DNA of 64,000 nt from Cichorium intybus (Eukaryota > Streptophyta > Magnoliopsida > Asterales > Asteraceae), in contig CM042012.1 of the NCBI GenBank assembly GCA_023525715.1, positions 62,245,705 through 62,309,704 on the forward strand. The letters run 5' to 3'. A program made the translations under genes and the position numbers. The notes under the pieces are model-generated. The model did not search any database and was not told where the DNA came from. It worked only from the letters and a program-made list of their open reading frames with translations. Every line of letters starts with the position of its first letter. Position 1 is the stretch's first letter. Positions 11,074 to 21,755 of this stretch are shown piece by piece.

Positions 11074-12762
11074 TCAAGCCGCTTCCTTTGACACTTCACT
11101 TGCTGCTATGTACTCTGATTCGCACGTAGAATCAGCCACCGTCTCTTGCTTGGAACTTTTCCAAGTAACTGCTCCCCCATTCAAAAGGAATACCCAGCCT
11201 GACTGAGACTGACCATTGTCTCTATCCGTCTGAAAGCTGGCATATGTATAGCCTTCAACTCTCAAGGTATCACTGCCACCAAGTACTAACACCATGTTCT
11301 TTGTCCTTCGCAGATACTTGAGTATATTTTTCACAGCTATCCAATGCGCTCTTCCAGGGTTTCCCTGGTACCGACTGACCATGCTCAAAGCAAAGGCTAC
11401 GTCAGGGCGAGTACACGTCATAGCGTACATGATCAACCCTACAGCTGAAGCGTAAGGTACCCGACTCATGTCAGCTATCTCCTCGTCTGTACTCGGACTT
11501 TGAGTCTTACTCAACTTTGCATTACTCTGGATAGGTAGCTCTCCATTCTTGGAAATTTTCATACTAAACCTTTTTAGTACCTTTTCCAAGTATGTACCCT
11601 GACTAAGTCCAATTAGTCTCTTCTTCTTGTCTCTAAATATTCTTATCCCGAGAATATAGGCAGCCTCTCTTAGGTCCTTCATGGCGAAACACTTCCCAAG
11701 CCAAGACTTGACATCTTGCAAGGTTGGAATGTCATTTCCCATGAGCAGTATGTCATCAACATACAGCACCAGAAAGGTGACTATACTCCCACTAGCCTTG
11801 ACATATACGCAGGACTCATCCTCGCTCCTACAGAAGCCAAACTCTTTGACTTTCTCATGGAAACAAAGATTCCAGCTGCGAGAAGCTTGTTTCAACACGT
11901 AGATCGATTTCTCAAGCTTACACACCTTATTTGGATACTTTACATCGACAAAACCCACTGGCTGATTCATGTAAACATCCTCCGTCAACTTCCCATTAAG
12001 GAAAGCAGTTTTGACGTCCACCTGCCAAATTTTATAGTCATGAAACGCAGCTATGGCCAGCATTATCCTAATAGACTTTATCTTGGCTACTGGTGAGAAG
12101 GTATCGTCATAGTCAACCCCCGGGGTTTGAGTAAAGCCCTTCGCAACCAGTCTTGCCTTGAAAGTGTGTACCTTCCCGTCCATGTCGGTCTTCTTCTTGA
12201 AGATCCACTTGCACCCGACTGTCTTTCGAACTGGTACGTTGTCAACCAAGTTCCAAACTTGATTGTCATATATGGACTTGATCTCGCTATCGATTATCTC
12301 TTTCCACTTGGCAGACTCAGGGCCCGCCACTGCTTCCTGGTAGTTAGCTGGCTCATCCAAATTTATCAGTGTCCTATCACTGACAAACGTGTCCCCATCC
12401 GTAGTTATATGGAAACCATAAAACTCGGGTGGCATGCTAACTCTACCGGAGCGCCTAAGAGGTAATGACACATCAGTCGGACCAACAGGAACTTCTTCCT
12501 CATGTTGGTTGCTAGTTTCTCCTAAGGTCGCGTCATCTGATGACTCTTGAATTTCTTCAAGATCAATGGTACTCCCACTGTCCTCTTTGAATATGAGCTC
12601 TCTCTCTCGAAAGACCACTCGTCTAGCTACAAAGACCACGTCCTCGCTCGGTCTGTAGAATAAATATCCAAAGGACTGTTTGGGATAACCAAGGAAGAAA
12701 CACCTTTCGCTTCTTTCTGCGAGTTTGTCTTGAGTCTCTCGTCTAACAAAAACCTCACAACC
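11074..12762 (-). pseudogene. Reverse transcriptase and RNase H of element K
   Basis: From 12639 downward an open stretch of about 520 codons carries the copia RT: WKEIIDSEIKSI, VGCKWIFKKK, YDDTFSPVAKIKSIRI, VDVKTAFLNG and the catalytic LYVDDILLMG. RNase H follows; its first catalytic aspartate is replaced, reading EGYTYASF at about 11230-11255 where GYTDA/GYSDA is usual. The later E (STCESEYIAAS) is kept. Upstream (12640-12762) the end of integrase continues in the same frame after a TAG. The D-to-Y change alone would disable RNase H. Confidence 0.9.
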
Positions 12763-13557
12763 CTAGACTTTGATATGTGCCAACGAGGGAACTTTCCCTG
12801 TCCACATTTCATGAGGTGTTTTTGCAACCTTCTTAGTTGTGACAAGATTGAGGATATGGGCGGCAGTCTCTAAGGCATACCCCCAGAAGTGAATGGGAAG
12901 TGAAGCTCGACTCATCATGGAACGAACCATGTCTAACAGGGTTCGGTTACGCCTCTCGGCAACACCGTTCAACTGTGGTGTTCTGGGAGGTGTCAACTGC
13001 GAAACTATTCCGCATTCCTTCATATAGTCTAGGAACTTGATATTAAGATACTCTCCGCCTCTGTCGGACCTGAGCATCTTTCTCTTCCTGCCTAATTGAT
13101 TCTCTACTTCGTTCTTAAATTCTTTGAACTTTTCAAAGATTTCCGACTTGTGCTTGATTAAGTAGATATAACCGTATCTACTAAAATCGTTATTAAAGGT
13201 CATGTAGAACCACGTACCATCCTTTGTGGTTGATCTGAATGGACCACACACATCCATGTAGATGATGTCCAGCAGACCCTCACCTCTTACAAAAGACCCT
13301 TTGAAAGGTGATTTAGTCATCTTGCCCAACAGACAAGATTCGCATACATCATCCGACCTGAGGTCGAATGATTCCAACACTCCATCCTTTTGGAGTTGGG
13401 CGATGCGTGTCTTGCTGATGTGCCCAAGCCGACTATGCCACAGGCATGCCTTTTCTACACCACTAGTAGAATCAATATAATTTACACTATGTCCTAAATT
13501 GTCAACACATTTAACAGTTTCATATACACCACCACAGGGAAAAGCAGTAAAATTCAA
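12763..13557 (-). pseudogene. Integrase of element K
   Basis: It starts with the zinc-binding region (LWHSRLGHISKTRI .. CESCLLGK), then the GAG-preintegrase to core transition. Core acidic residues are visible in YMDVCGPF, LRSDRGGEY and NGVAERRNRTL (D, D and E). A TAG at 12763-12765 follows HIKV where the family usually has KVWG, so TGG to TAG is likely. The frame differs from protease, implying a small indel near 13555. Confidence 0.88.
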
Positions 13558-13943
13558 AATACCATTTTTGAAAACAAAAATTGAACCAATTTATTATCAA
13601 AAGAAAATTGAAATCCTTGTCTGAATAATGCATGAAATGAAATAATGTTTCTTGCCATTTCTGGCGAATAGCAACAATTAAACAACTCTAAGCTAACATT
13701 ACTACTAAGCACTAAACTATATACGTCGATCTTGGTAACAGGGGACGATCTCCTATTGCCCATGATCAGGTTCAGTCTACCGTGCTCCGCCTCCCTGCTT
13801 TCCTTTAGGCCCTGCAAATCAGAACAAATGTGAAAACCACATCCTGTATCAAGGACCCAAGAACTAGAAGATGGTGAGTTTTTAAAGATAGTGTATATAC
13901 CTGCTGTCGATGGCTTTACTTTCCCATCCTTGACGTCCTGCAA
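13554..13943 (-). pseudogene. Protease region of element K
   Basis: The aspartic protease signature reads SWVLDTGCGFHICSDLQ at about 13850-13810 on the minus strand. D-T-G is present, as is usual for copia proteases. The open stretch ends near 13554 in KMVF, where the frame changes towards integrase. Confidence 0.8.
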
Positions 13944-14804
13944 GTATTTGGGTCAGCTTCTCTTCCAATGGCCCTTTTCTTTACAATAAAAACAGTCGGC
14001 TTCATTGGGGTTGGCTATACAAGGAATGTGGGAAGATTTGGTTCTTGAGCCATTACTGGACGGCCCGACATGAACCTTTTCCCTCTAAGTTTGCTTAGGA
14101 GGGCCCTTCCGTTTCTTTCCTTTGCCACTTCCGATGGCTAAGACGGGCTGATTAACCGAGGGTACACTTTTACCCTTCATCCCATCTTCAGCAGTCCTAA
14201 GCATGCGATGCAACTCAGCCAAGGTGGCCTGAGAATTGTTCAAATGATACGCCAGCATGAACTGGTCATTTGAACTCGGTAAGGAATTCAGCACTATGTC
14301 TACAACTAAATCCTCATGGACTGGCATCTCAAGCTTCCTAAGCCTTTCCACGTATCCTTGCATCCTTTGCACGTGGCTGCAGATGTACTCTCCATCTCTA
14401 GGCTTGCCATTTGTGAAGGCTTTTACCACCTCGCGCCTCTCTATGCGCTCCTGCTTGCGAAACTTTTCCGCAAGCTCTTTGTAATCTCGTAGGGCCAGTA
14501 GTATTCGTATATTCTTTGCAATTCAGGGTTCATGGTAGCAATCATGATGCAAGCCACTTTGGTTGCGACATCACAGTGTTTTTGATACAAGGTAATTTCC
14601 TCGGGAGTAGCGGTATCGGGGTCAATGTCAACAAGCTCGGTTTCCAGAACATACTCTTTATGTTCAAACCTAAGAGCCATCTTGATGTTACCGATCCAGT
14701 CATTGTAGTTAGTGCCGTCCAACGTCACTTTGGATCACAATGACAAGATGGAAGTGACATTGCTGGAGTTAGAGTGGGGGGCGGATTGATCAGCAGAAGA
14801 CATC
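13944..14804 (-). pseudogene. gag: gag of element K
   Basis: The likely start is ATG at 14804-14802, opening MSSADQSA. A TGA about 22 codons later precedes TLDGTNYNDWIGNIKMAL, the usual N-terminal block of this copia gag type. The UBN2-like part continues to 14441, shifts frame, and resumes from 14429 (EYICSHVQRMQGYVERL .. VLNSLPSS). Near 13990 a CCHC zinc knuckle reads CFYCKEKGHWKRS-stop: the last cysteine has become a TGA. Capsid role is inferred from the family. Confidence 0.82.
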
Positions 14805-16154
14805 TATAAAAGAAGGTAAGTTTAATTAGATACTTGTCGGTCCTTATAATAACCCAATATAAAAATAAGGCTAGGATCCAACTATAACAATTTACAACAT
14901 AAAAGAGGGATGCCGTAATCTATTTGCAAATTTTATAAAGGTAGGCGAATGACGATTCAGCCAATTCCACCGCGGAAAATAATCTTATTATAATGGAATT
15001 CCTAGTTTCTTTTGAGATTTATTGAACTGTTCAATAGCATGTTTAATCTCGGATATGCCCCACCGTTTGTGACTGGGATGCCGAGGATCACAAACCGGGT
15101 GTAAATAACTATGCAAATTAGCTTGGTACTCTCGAGGTCCATTATCATCTCAAATTGATGTGCCGGTAAACTACACACGCTCCATCAACAATGATAACAC
15201 CCGAGAAACCCATTGCCACTCTTTATCAACCCCCATTGGTGTACCGGTAAACCACACACGCTCCACCAACGTTTCATAAAGTGCAATGTGCAATTTCATG
15301 GATTAGTATCAAATTCACATTTTTCTTAAAGTAACTAGATTGGGATTTTGTAAAGTGTTCTAGTGCTTTGATCATTAGACTTTTAATGATTTAGCAGTCC
15401 TATCAAACCCGTTCGGCTAACGACCCTCCACTGATCAGGCGAGCGGTGCGTGAGAGTGTTCACCCATTAAACCGCCATTTTATAGGCAGTCTCCTTGTAC
15501 CCACTTTATAGATCAGCTTCGTGAATGAGGCCTACTATTTATTTGACTAGCTAATTTATCTTATACATATAGTATTAACTTTTAATAACATATATAAGAT
15601 ATATTTTAAAACCCTTTAAAATATTTAAGGTTTATCTTTTAATTTTTTTCCAATTTAACTATTAAATTAAAATTAAATTAAACCTTTAATAAATCAATTT
15701 AATCATCTTTTAATTAACAATTAGTTAAATTAATTAAATCTTGATATTTTAAACCTTTTAAAATATTTTAGGATTTATCCTTTAATTTTCGATAATATAA
15801 AATTAAATTAAATCCTTTGAATTATCTTTTAATTAACAATTAATCAAATTAATTCAAATGTAGATAGGTATTACCAAATTAATCAAATTAATTTTAAACC
15901 TATCTTAAACCCCTAATTTTCGAATTCAAACAATGGGTTTAAGGTTATCTATTTAATTAACCAATTAAAGTTACCAAAAATAGAAAACCTCTTAAAACCC
16001 TAATAGGCAAAATCGAAAATACCAAGGGGGGGGGATTAGGATTTCCAAAACCCTAATCCAAGAAATCAATCCAACATAATATTAGGGTTTATATGCTTTA
16101 AACCTTAAAATTTAGGAAAACAATTATAACCATTCAACAAGAAAACAACCAAAA
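14805..16154 (-). other. 5' leader of element K
   Basis: This is 1.35 kb of untranslated DNA between PBS and gag (minus orientation), strongly AT-rich at 15540-16000 with repeated aattaatt / ttttaaaat runs. A run of eight G lies at 16026-16033. No ORF of note. Confidence 0.6.
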
Positions 16155-16166
16155 GCTCTGATACCA
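16155..16166 (-). promoter_or_regulatory. Primer-binding site of K
   Basis: The minus strand reads TGGTATCAGAGC, a perfect 12-nt complement to the 3' end of plant initiator tRNA-Met, one base after the LTR end. Confidence 0.9.
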
Positions 16167-16167
16167 C

Positions 16168-16904
16168 TGAAAGGTTTTCTGCAAACCATGAACTAAATAA
16201 CCTAAGTTCACATGCAACCTATGAGGATCTCTGTTTTCTACTAATTGAACATATAATATTTCCTAAAAGGCCAATAAAATTTCTAAAGAATAAAACCAGA
16301 AAACTAACCTTTAGTTTTCTTGGAAGCAAAGCAACAAATATTTCTTGCCTCAAATGAACTCACACCCAGGGAGCAGGAGGTATATGGATCGAAAATTCCA
16401 AAGAGAGAATAATAGAATTAGCACTAAATATGAGATCCAGGGGTCCCTATTTATAGGCTACCAAATGACCCTTAGAGATAAACCTCGTTTGAATTTCAAA
16501 CAGAGATAAACCCAATCTCTAAGACATTTTCAGGATTATTTACACGCGTGCCGCGACTTTTACATTGGCGTGCCGCGCGTGTTAATTCAACTATTGAATT
16601 GGAACAACTTTAGCCCCTGTCCTCTTGATTAAGCTAGTTAATTCAACTATTGAATTGGAACAACTTCAATCCAATTAATTTCTGATCAATTATTAATCAA
16701 ATAATATTATTTCTAATTAATATATTATCCCCATAATATATTAATAAACAATATCTTGATTTATTAATCATATAATAAATCAGCCTTTCTCTCTTCTTAA
16801 CTTTCTACCAAACCTCCTGCTTTGAGGGCAACCTAGATGGACTATGCTACTATTAATTAGGTAAATACTAATTATTAGTCATGGCTGAGACACCTAATCC
16901 AACA
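16168..16904 (-). repeat. 5' LTR of element K
   Basis: It is 737 bp, close to its partner at 9186-9909. It carries an internal duplication-like difference near 16630-16670 (aattcaactattgaattgg twice) and loses part of the CG-rich palindrome. The TATA box is at 16455-16448 on the minus strand. Confidence 0.92.
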
Positions 16905-17756
16905 GTTTCATCAGTGGGGAATAGACATACTGGGCCCTTTCCCAGAAGCGCCGGGAAAAGTGAAGTTCTTGAATGTGGCGGTAGACTATTTTACGAAGTG
17001 GATCGAGGCCGAACCTGTGGCCAATATATCAGGAAGGTCAATAATGAAATTCATGTGGAAATCCATCCTCACGTGGTTCGGCACACCGAGAACCCTAATC
17101 AGCGACAATGGCCTCCAATTCGCAGAAAACCCCTTCAAAGGATGGTGCGCCGACAGGCAAATCCACCAACGCTTTACTTCGGTGGCTCATCCGCAAGCAA
17201 ACGGACAGACGGAGGTGTCCAACAAAACAATAGTGAATGGGATTAAGAAACGGCTAGGTAAAGCAAAGCGGAACTGGGTGGATGAACTGCCCAGTGTCCT
17301 ATGGTCCTATAGAGCCACTCCCAGAACAGGCACCCAGGAAACACCTTTTAGCCTAGTCTACGGAACTGAAGCAGTCTTACCCCCAGAGCTGATGATAACA
17401 TCACTATGAATTGCCAACTTTTCCCCAGAGCAAACTGCCAAAGATCTTCGACAGAACCATGACTCACTAGAAGAAAGAAGGGAAATCTCCCTCCTGCAAC
17501 AAGCAACTTTGAAAAACAAGGTAGAGAAGTACTACAACCAACGAGTAAGGGAAGAGCCCTCAAAGTGAATGATTGGGTCTTAAGAAAAAACAAAGTAAGC
17601 CATGCAGAACCCCTAGGAAAGTTGAGCCTAACCTGGGAAGGACCTTACAAGGTCGTCGAAGCAAACCGCAATGGCTCGTACACTTTGGAAACAATGGAGG
17701 GAAGAGCAATACCTAGAACTTGGAACATACAAAACCTAAGAAAGTACCATTTCTAG
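16905..17756 (+). pseudogene. Integrase catalytic core and C-terminus of element H
   Basis: The H integrase resumes in frame: WGIDILGPFPEAPG, then DYFTKWIEAEP, LISDNGLQF, HPQANGQTEVSNK. The D, D and E catalytic residues are intact. The open frame ends at 17409 with TGA (ctatga), where CGA is likely. A one-base shift near 17540-17570 moves the C-terminal part into another frame (17565-17756: LGKLSLTWEGPYKVVEA, ending RTWNIQNLRKYHF). That end is the typical Tat-lineage C-terminus, with no chromodomain seen. Confidence 0.9.
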
Positions 17757-18600
17757 GGAAGAGGGATGAGGCAACGATGGCAACACAAGTACCCCTTGGG
17801 GTCGTTTTTGAAAAACTCACACCAAAATGTATTGAAATCATGATTTTAGTTAAATGTTAAGGCTTCGACGGGACTGATCACCCCGCCGAAGGCCATTTTT
17901 ACTTTATCAACAAAGCTTCAAAACACTAGTGTCTCTCATTTCTCGCATGCATGCTTCGAATTGGCCTGGCGCCCCCAGCGGCCCAGCTGCCTTAACAGGA
18001 CTCCGTGTGACTTTATCTTGGCCTGGCGCCCCCAGCGGCCCAGCTGCCTTAACAGGACTCCGTGTGCCTTTATCTTGGCCTGGCGCCTCCAGCGGCCCAG
18101 CTGCCTTAACAGGACTCCGTGTGCCTTTATCTTGGCCTAGCGCCTCGAGCGGCCCAGCTGCCTTAATAGGACTTTGTGTGCCTTTATCATGGCCTGGCGT
18201 CCCCAGCAGCCTAGCTGCCTTCACAGGACTTCGTGTGCCTTAGCAAGATTTTGAGTGAGTTCACATTAGCCTAAGTGTACCTGCAAGAAAAACAACATTT
18301 CCAAACAAGTCTACTGTAATCCAAGCAACGCGGAATAAGAGCAATAACAAAACAACAACTCCACAAGTAAAGAAATGTAGAATACCAAAGCCAAACATCC
18401 ATTCACAAAAAAGGGGGGGCACATATCATCCAGCCCCACTAGTTCAACAAGTGGCAAAAACAACCACAAACACCCAAGCAAAATATTGTCAACACAAGAG
18501 AAAATATTGTTTAAGAGTTACAACCATATCGAATTTGATTAAAAGAAACCCAACTGCCCCAAGCAACCACCAGCGAATAACCAGCACAACCACCAAACTG
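17757..18600 (+). other. Spacer between pol and the antisense ORF of H
   Basis: This is 3' internal region without sense coding potential. It contains the 57-bp tandem array (17961-18241). The remainder is A/C-rich and has no recognisable gene. Confidence 0.6.
17961..18241 (+). repeat. 57-bp tandem repeat, five copies
   Basis: Units begin TTGGCCTGGCG at 17961, 18018, 18075, 18132 and 18189; the last is slightly short. The exact 57-bp spacing equals 19 codons, so both strands stay open across the array (Pro/Ala/Gly-rich on either strand). Copies 1-3 are nearly identical; copies 4-5 have diverged. Minisatellites in this part of Tat elements are known; whether this one is translated is unknown. 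Confidence 0.92.
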
Positions 18601-20841
18601 CTACTCCTCCTCCTCCGGCTTCAGCATCTCCTTAAACTCCTCAACACCAACTTGCCCAAGCTTCAACAACATCGCATAATCCATAGAGGCAAAGTCGTCG
18701 ATAGCCCGACCCATCTCCGCCTCATAATCAGAGAACGAACTCCCACCTCCAACATCAGAGAGGTCCAAAGAAGGGTTAGCACAGAGACGAAGACGCATGG
18801 CTTCCTCCCCGGCAGCATAGCATGCACGCTTGATTTCACCAATGCCCTGGATAAACTCTGGCTGGAGCATCACCTTCTCAATTACCCGGACAATACCCTC
18901 CCGCAACAACCACTCCAAATCTCCTTTAACCCCCGCAAGCTCCATACTCCCAGCCTCCAAAGCCTTATCCTTTTCAGCAACGTCACAAACCAGGCTCTCG
19001 TTCTGGATGGCCAGACCCTCATTCAGTTGCTGAACATTATCCAACTCAGCTTCACAAGCACTCAACCTTTCTTCAACAAGCATCTTCTCTGAAACTGCTA
19101 CCCTAACCCTGTCGTCATGCTCTCTAACGGTTTTCTCCAACACCGCAACCTGCCTCCGCAGTTCTTGCTTAGAAGTGCGGAGGGCCTCCAAGTCCCGATC
19201 AGAGGTAATAAACCTCTGCAGGCGCCTAACCCCAACAGCAAACATGTACGCACTATGAGCGGAAGCAAATTGCAAAGCAGAAACAAGGGCATCGTTGGGA
19301 TATAGCTCCATGTCATTCTCAGTGGCTGGAGGAAAAACATGGGCAGCAAAATCCAAAGCTGTTGAGCGGACAGTCAGCCGGGAACCATTAACTAAGCCCC
19401 AGGTCGGGGAGAAAGGAAGGGAAGAAAAGTCGGTCAAAACATGGTGACCGAGCGCCGACTCGACATTAGCCCCCAACCCAGCAACTGAACCCCCCTGCGC
19501 TGCAGCTGTACCGACACCAACCGAACCCCCACTGTCCCGCTCTAGACCCTTAGAAACAGCCCCTTTGTTAACATCAATCGCCGGCCCCCCGTCATCACCA
19601 GTAACATTAGCCCCACCAGTAGGCTCATCTCTAACCTGTGCTTCGTCGTTAGGGATTTGAATTACCTCTTCCTTGTCGCCAAAAGCTTCTGTACTCCTCA
19701 AACCAGATAAAAGCCTACGACGGCTGAGACACCGGACGGGCACAAGATTGGCCGACGCATCAACCGGACCTACAGAACGTTCACCAGCTTTACGTTTACC
19801 CATCTTCATAACAGCCTCAACTATACCCTCTTTACTATCTTTCACCGATTCACCAGAAAACAGCAGGAGCTTGGAAAGAGGAGGTACCTACACTTGCATC
19901 GACCAGTGGGGACCCCTAGCAGTGTCACGTTCCTCATGACCCCCAGCGCTCGGAGTTTCGTCAGCATGGACGTCAGAAAAACCATGGAATGTAAACGGAT
20001 CAGGTACCTTGACCACCAGGTCCACCTCCCGGTACTCCAGCGTCCCAGGGTACTTGTCAGCTAACACATCGGTAAAGGCAATTGGACGAGTGACACCTGA
20101 GAAAAACAATGTTCATACTTCACAATACGAAAAGGAAGGGAAAGAGAAACGAAACCCGAAAAGGAACACAGTTAAAGGCATACCTTTCACCATAGAAAAA
20201 AAATTCAAGCATTTTCCCTCTAGCCCTCTACGACGGACTTAATCCACCACTAGCCAGGATGTATTCGAGGTAATCATCGGGCACAACATGAAAGGCGTTC
20301 AGAATGGCAACAATATCGCGGTTGTGGGCATACAACACCGGCGCCGAGTCTTTAACTCCTCCACGATGAACAAACATTTTTCCGACTCGGCTCTCATTAA
20401 CCCAAAACCACTTCTCCGTCCAATTTTTAGGAGAAGTTTTCTCCCCAACCAACACATGGGTAGATCGCCCCCGAGAATAAAAGGTATATCCTTCACTCGC
20501 TTGCGAAAAGCGAAATTAGTGCTTAAAGACGAAGTAGTCAGGCGCAATCCCTAGAGCTCGTCACAGTAACTCAAAAGAAACCACCTTATTGACGGCGTTG
20601 GGAGCGAGCTGAGTAATACCAACTCGATCCCTTCGCAAGACCTCATGCATGAAGTTGCTGGTTGGAAGACGATACCCAACATCGAAGTTTTTAATGAATA
20701 TACCCACCTTCTCCGGAGGGGGATGTAAAGCCCGGCACCGTCGGTAGGATACAACACGCCGTCGTCAGGGCAAAACCCATAAGGGTCGACAAGTTGCGAC
20801 CACTGCTCATCGGTCGGAGGAACGCCAAGGTCAAGGGCCAT
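18601..20841 (-). pseudogene. Antisense accessory ORF of Tat element H (gypsy-type transposon domain plus coiled coil)
   Basis: The reading starts at ATG 20841 on the minus strand. The N-terminal part (20841-20230) contains a domain like the putative gypsy-type transposon family: GYRLPTSNFMHEVL, LAPNAV, YFRFSQ, YTFYSRG and KNWTEKWFWV. A frameshift at the G-run 20715-20722 and stops near 20555 and 20228 break it. A possible intron follows (donor near 20190-20183, acceptor CAG ending at 20097). The second part runs from about 20096 to 18601 in one frame, with a single TAG at 19888-19890. It is acidic to mixed and has a predicted coiled coil around 19180-18930 (LRRQVAVLEKTVREHDDRV). Such antisense ORFs are known in Tat elements; their function is unknown. 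Upstream, 20842-21177 has no sense gene. Confidence 0.75.
20097..20183 (-). other. Possible intron in the antisense ORF
   Basis: On the minus strand a GTATGC donor at 20183 and a pyrimidine-rich TTTTTCTCAG acceptor ending at 20097 bracket 87 bp between the two coding parts. An alternative GTGAAA donor about 7 bp upstream would keep the reading frame. Splicing is inferred only. Confidence 0.35.
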
Positions 20842-21177
20842 GAAACCAAAAGAACGAAGACGGCGAAAAGGAAAAAGGGGGGAGAGAAGTAAGGAAAGTC
20901 ACGAAAGAAACCTAGCAACCGGAAAAGAAAAAACCACAGAGGAAGTTATATATAATCAGGAAAGGAAGGGTTTCCTTAAAATGAGGAAACCAAATAAATA
21001 ACCGGATAATTTGAAAAGACGGGCACATATACCAAAAACTGGTGTAATTATGATAGACTGTACGGGTCTTGTCACCGAAGCCGGGAACTCAGACCAAACA
21101 AACCCCAGCCTTACACATGTCCTTTCCATAAGTCTAGAACGTTACGGCTCCGCTGGGCCTACGCGATAACTACTAGA

Positions 21178-21188
21178 TTGGGGGGACT
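21178..21188 (+). promoter_or_regulatory. Polypurine tract of H
   Basis: ttggggggact lies directly before the 3' LTR start TGATAACG at 21189. It is the plus-strand primer site. Confidence 0.75.
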
Positions 21189-21755
21189 TGATAACGTATC
21201 ATGGAATACGGACTGGCAGAGCCCTATCGGCCCAGAACCTCGAGCGCTGCCCCGCAGCGCTGGACTTACTCGATTACGCCCCACAGCACCAGCAACCACT
21301 TCTCTGGGCCGTCCTCTCCATGACAACTTTCCTTCAGAGCCAAGGGCGACAACCTACGAGAAAGGCTGACACGTACAGGCGACAAAAGGTGTACACGGCG
21401 CACTACCTGTGCTCCCCCCGTTCGCCTTCTGCACCACGATCGCGTACCAGGCGATCGCCCAATCATTCACCGAACCCGCTGGGGGACTGACATCGATGTC
21501 CCCAAAAGCAAGCCCAGCCTCAGGTATAAAAGGCCAATGGGCCTTCAGGTAACACTCAAGTTCTCAACACTACATTATCTCACCTTCCAGAGATAATCAC
21601 TCTAAAATACCCAACTGACTTGACCATCGGAGCGCTCTCCCAGGATCGCCTCCTGGAGCGCGACTAACGGTCATTTCCGTCTTTGTTGTGATCTCAGGCA
21701 TTCGAGACCGCCGAAGCTACTACCTACCATTATCCCGGAGTCTGAAGTCGCAACA
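21189..21755 (+). repeat. 3' LTR of element H
   Basis: It is 567 bp, matching 4183-4749 at nearly all positions. The TATA box is at 21525-21532, and the LTR is followed by the second CTATG target copy. Confidence 0.93.

Larger units (their letters stand above)
9186..16904 (-). mobile_element. Ty1/copia element (K) inserted in the integrase of H
   Basis: This is a 7719-bp element on the minus strand with LTRs at 9186-9909 (3' LTR) and 16168-16904 (5' LTR), a perfect 12-bp initiator-tRNA-Met PBS and a polypurine tract. Coding order on the minus strand is gag, protease, integrase, RT, RNase H: the copia order. Flanking bases are ATTTC (9181-9185) and GTTTC (16905-16909), a 5-bp TSD with one mismatch. 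Removing K rejoins H integrase in frame across the site. Several nonsense and frameshift lesions make it inactive. Confidence 0.93.
4183..21755 (+). mobile_element. Tat-like Ty3/gypsy retrotransposon (H), complete but decayed and interrupted
   Basis: Two 567-bp LTRs (4183-4749 and 21189-21755) are flanked by the perfect 5-bp duplication CTATG (4178-4182 and 21756-21760). Order of parts: LTR, PBS, gag, protease, RT, two RNase H domains, integrase, tandem array, antisense ORF, polypurine tract, LTR. The second RNase H domain and the antisense ORF in the 3' region are hallmarks of the plant Tat lineage. Copia element K sits inside integrase. Without K the element is about 9.85 kb. Multiple stops and frameshifts make it non-functional. 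Confidence 0.93.

Noticed and set aside
16155..16166. tRNA-Met gene suggested by TGGTATCAGAGC
   Set aside because: Only the primer-binding complement of the tRNA 3' end is present here and at 46842 and 63418; no cloverleaf is encoded.
17961..18241. CRISPR-like regular array
   Set aside because: The 57-bp units are head-to-tail without unique spacers, and the setting is a plant retroelement.
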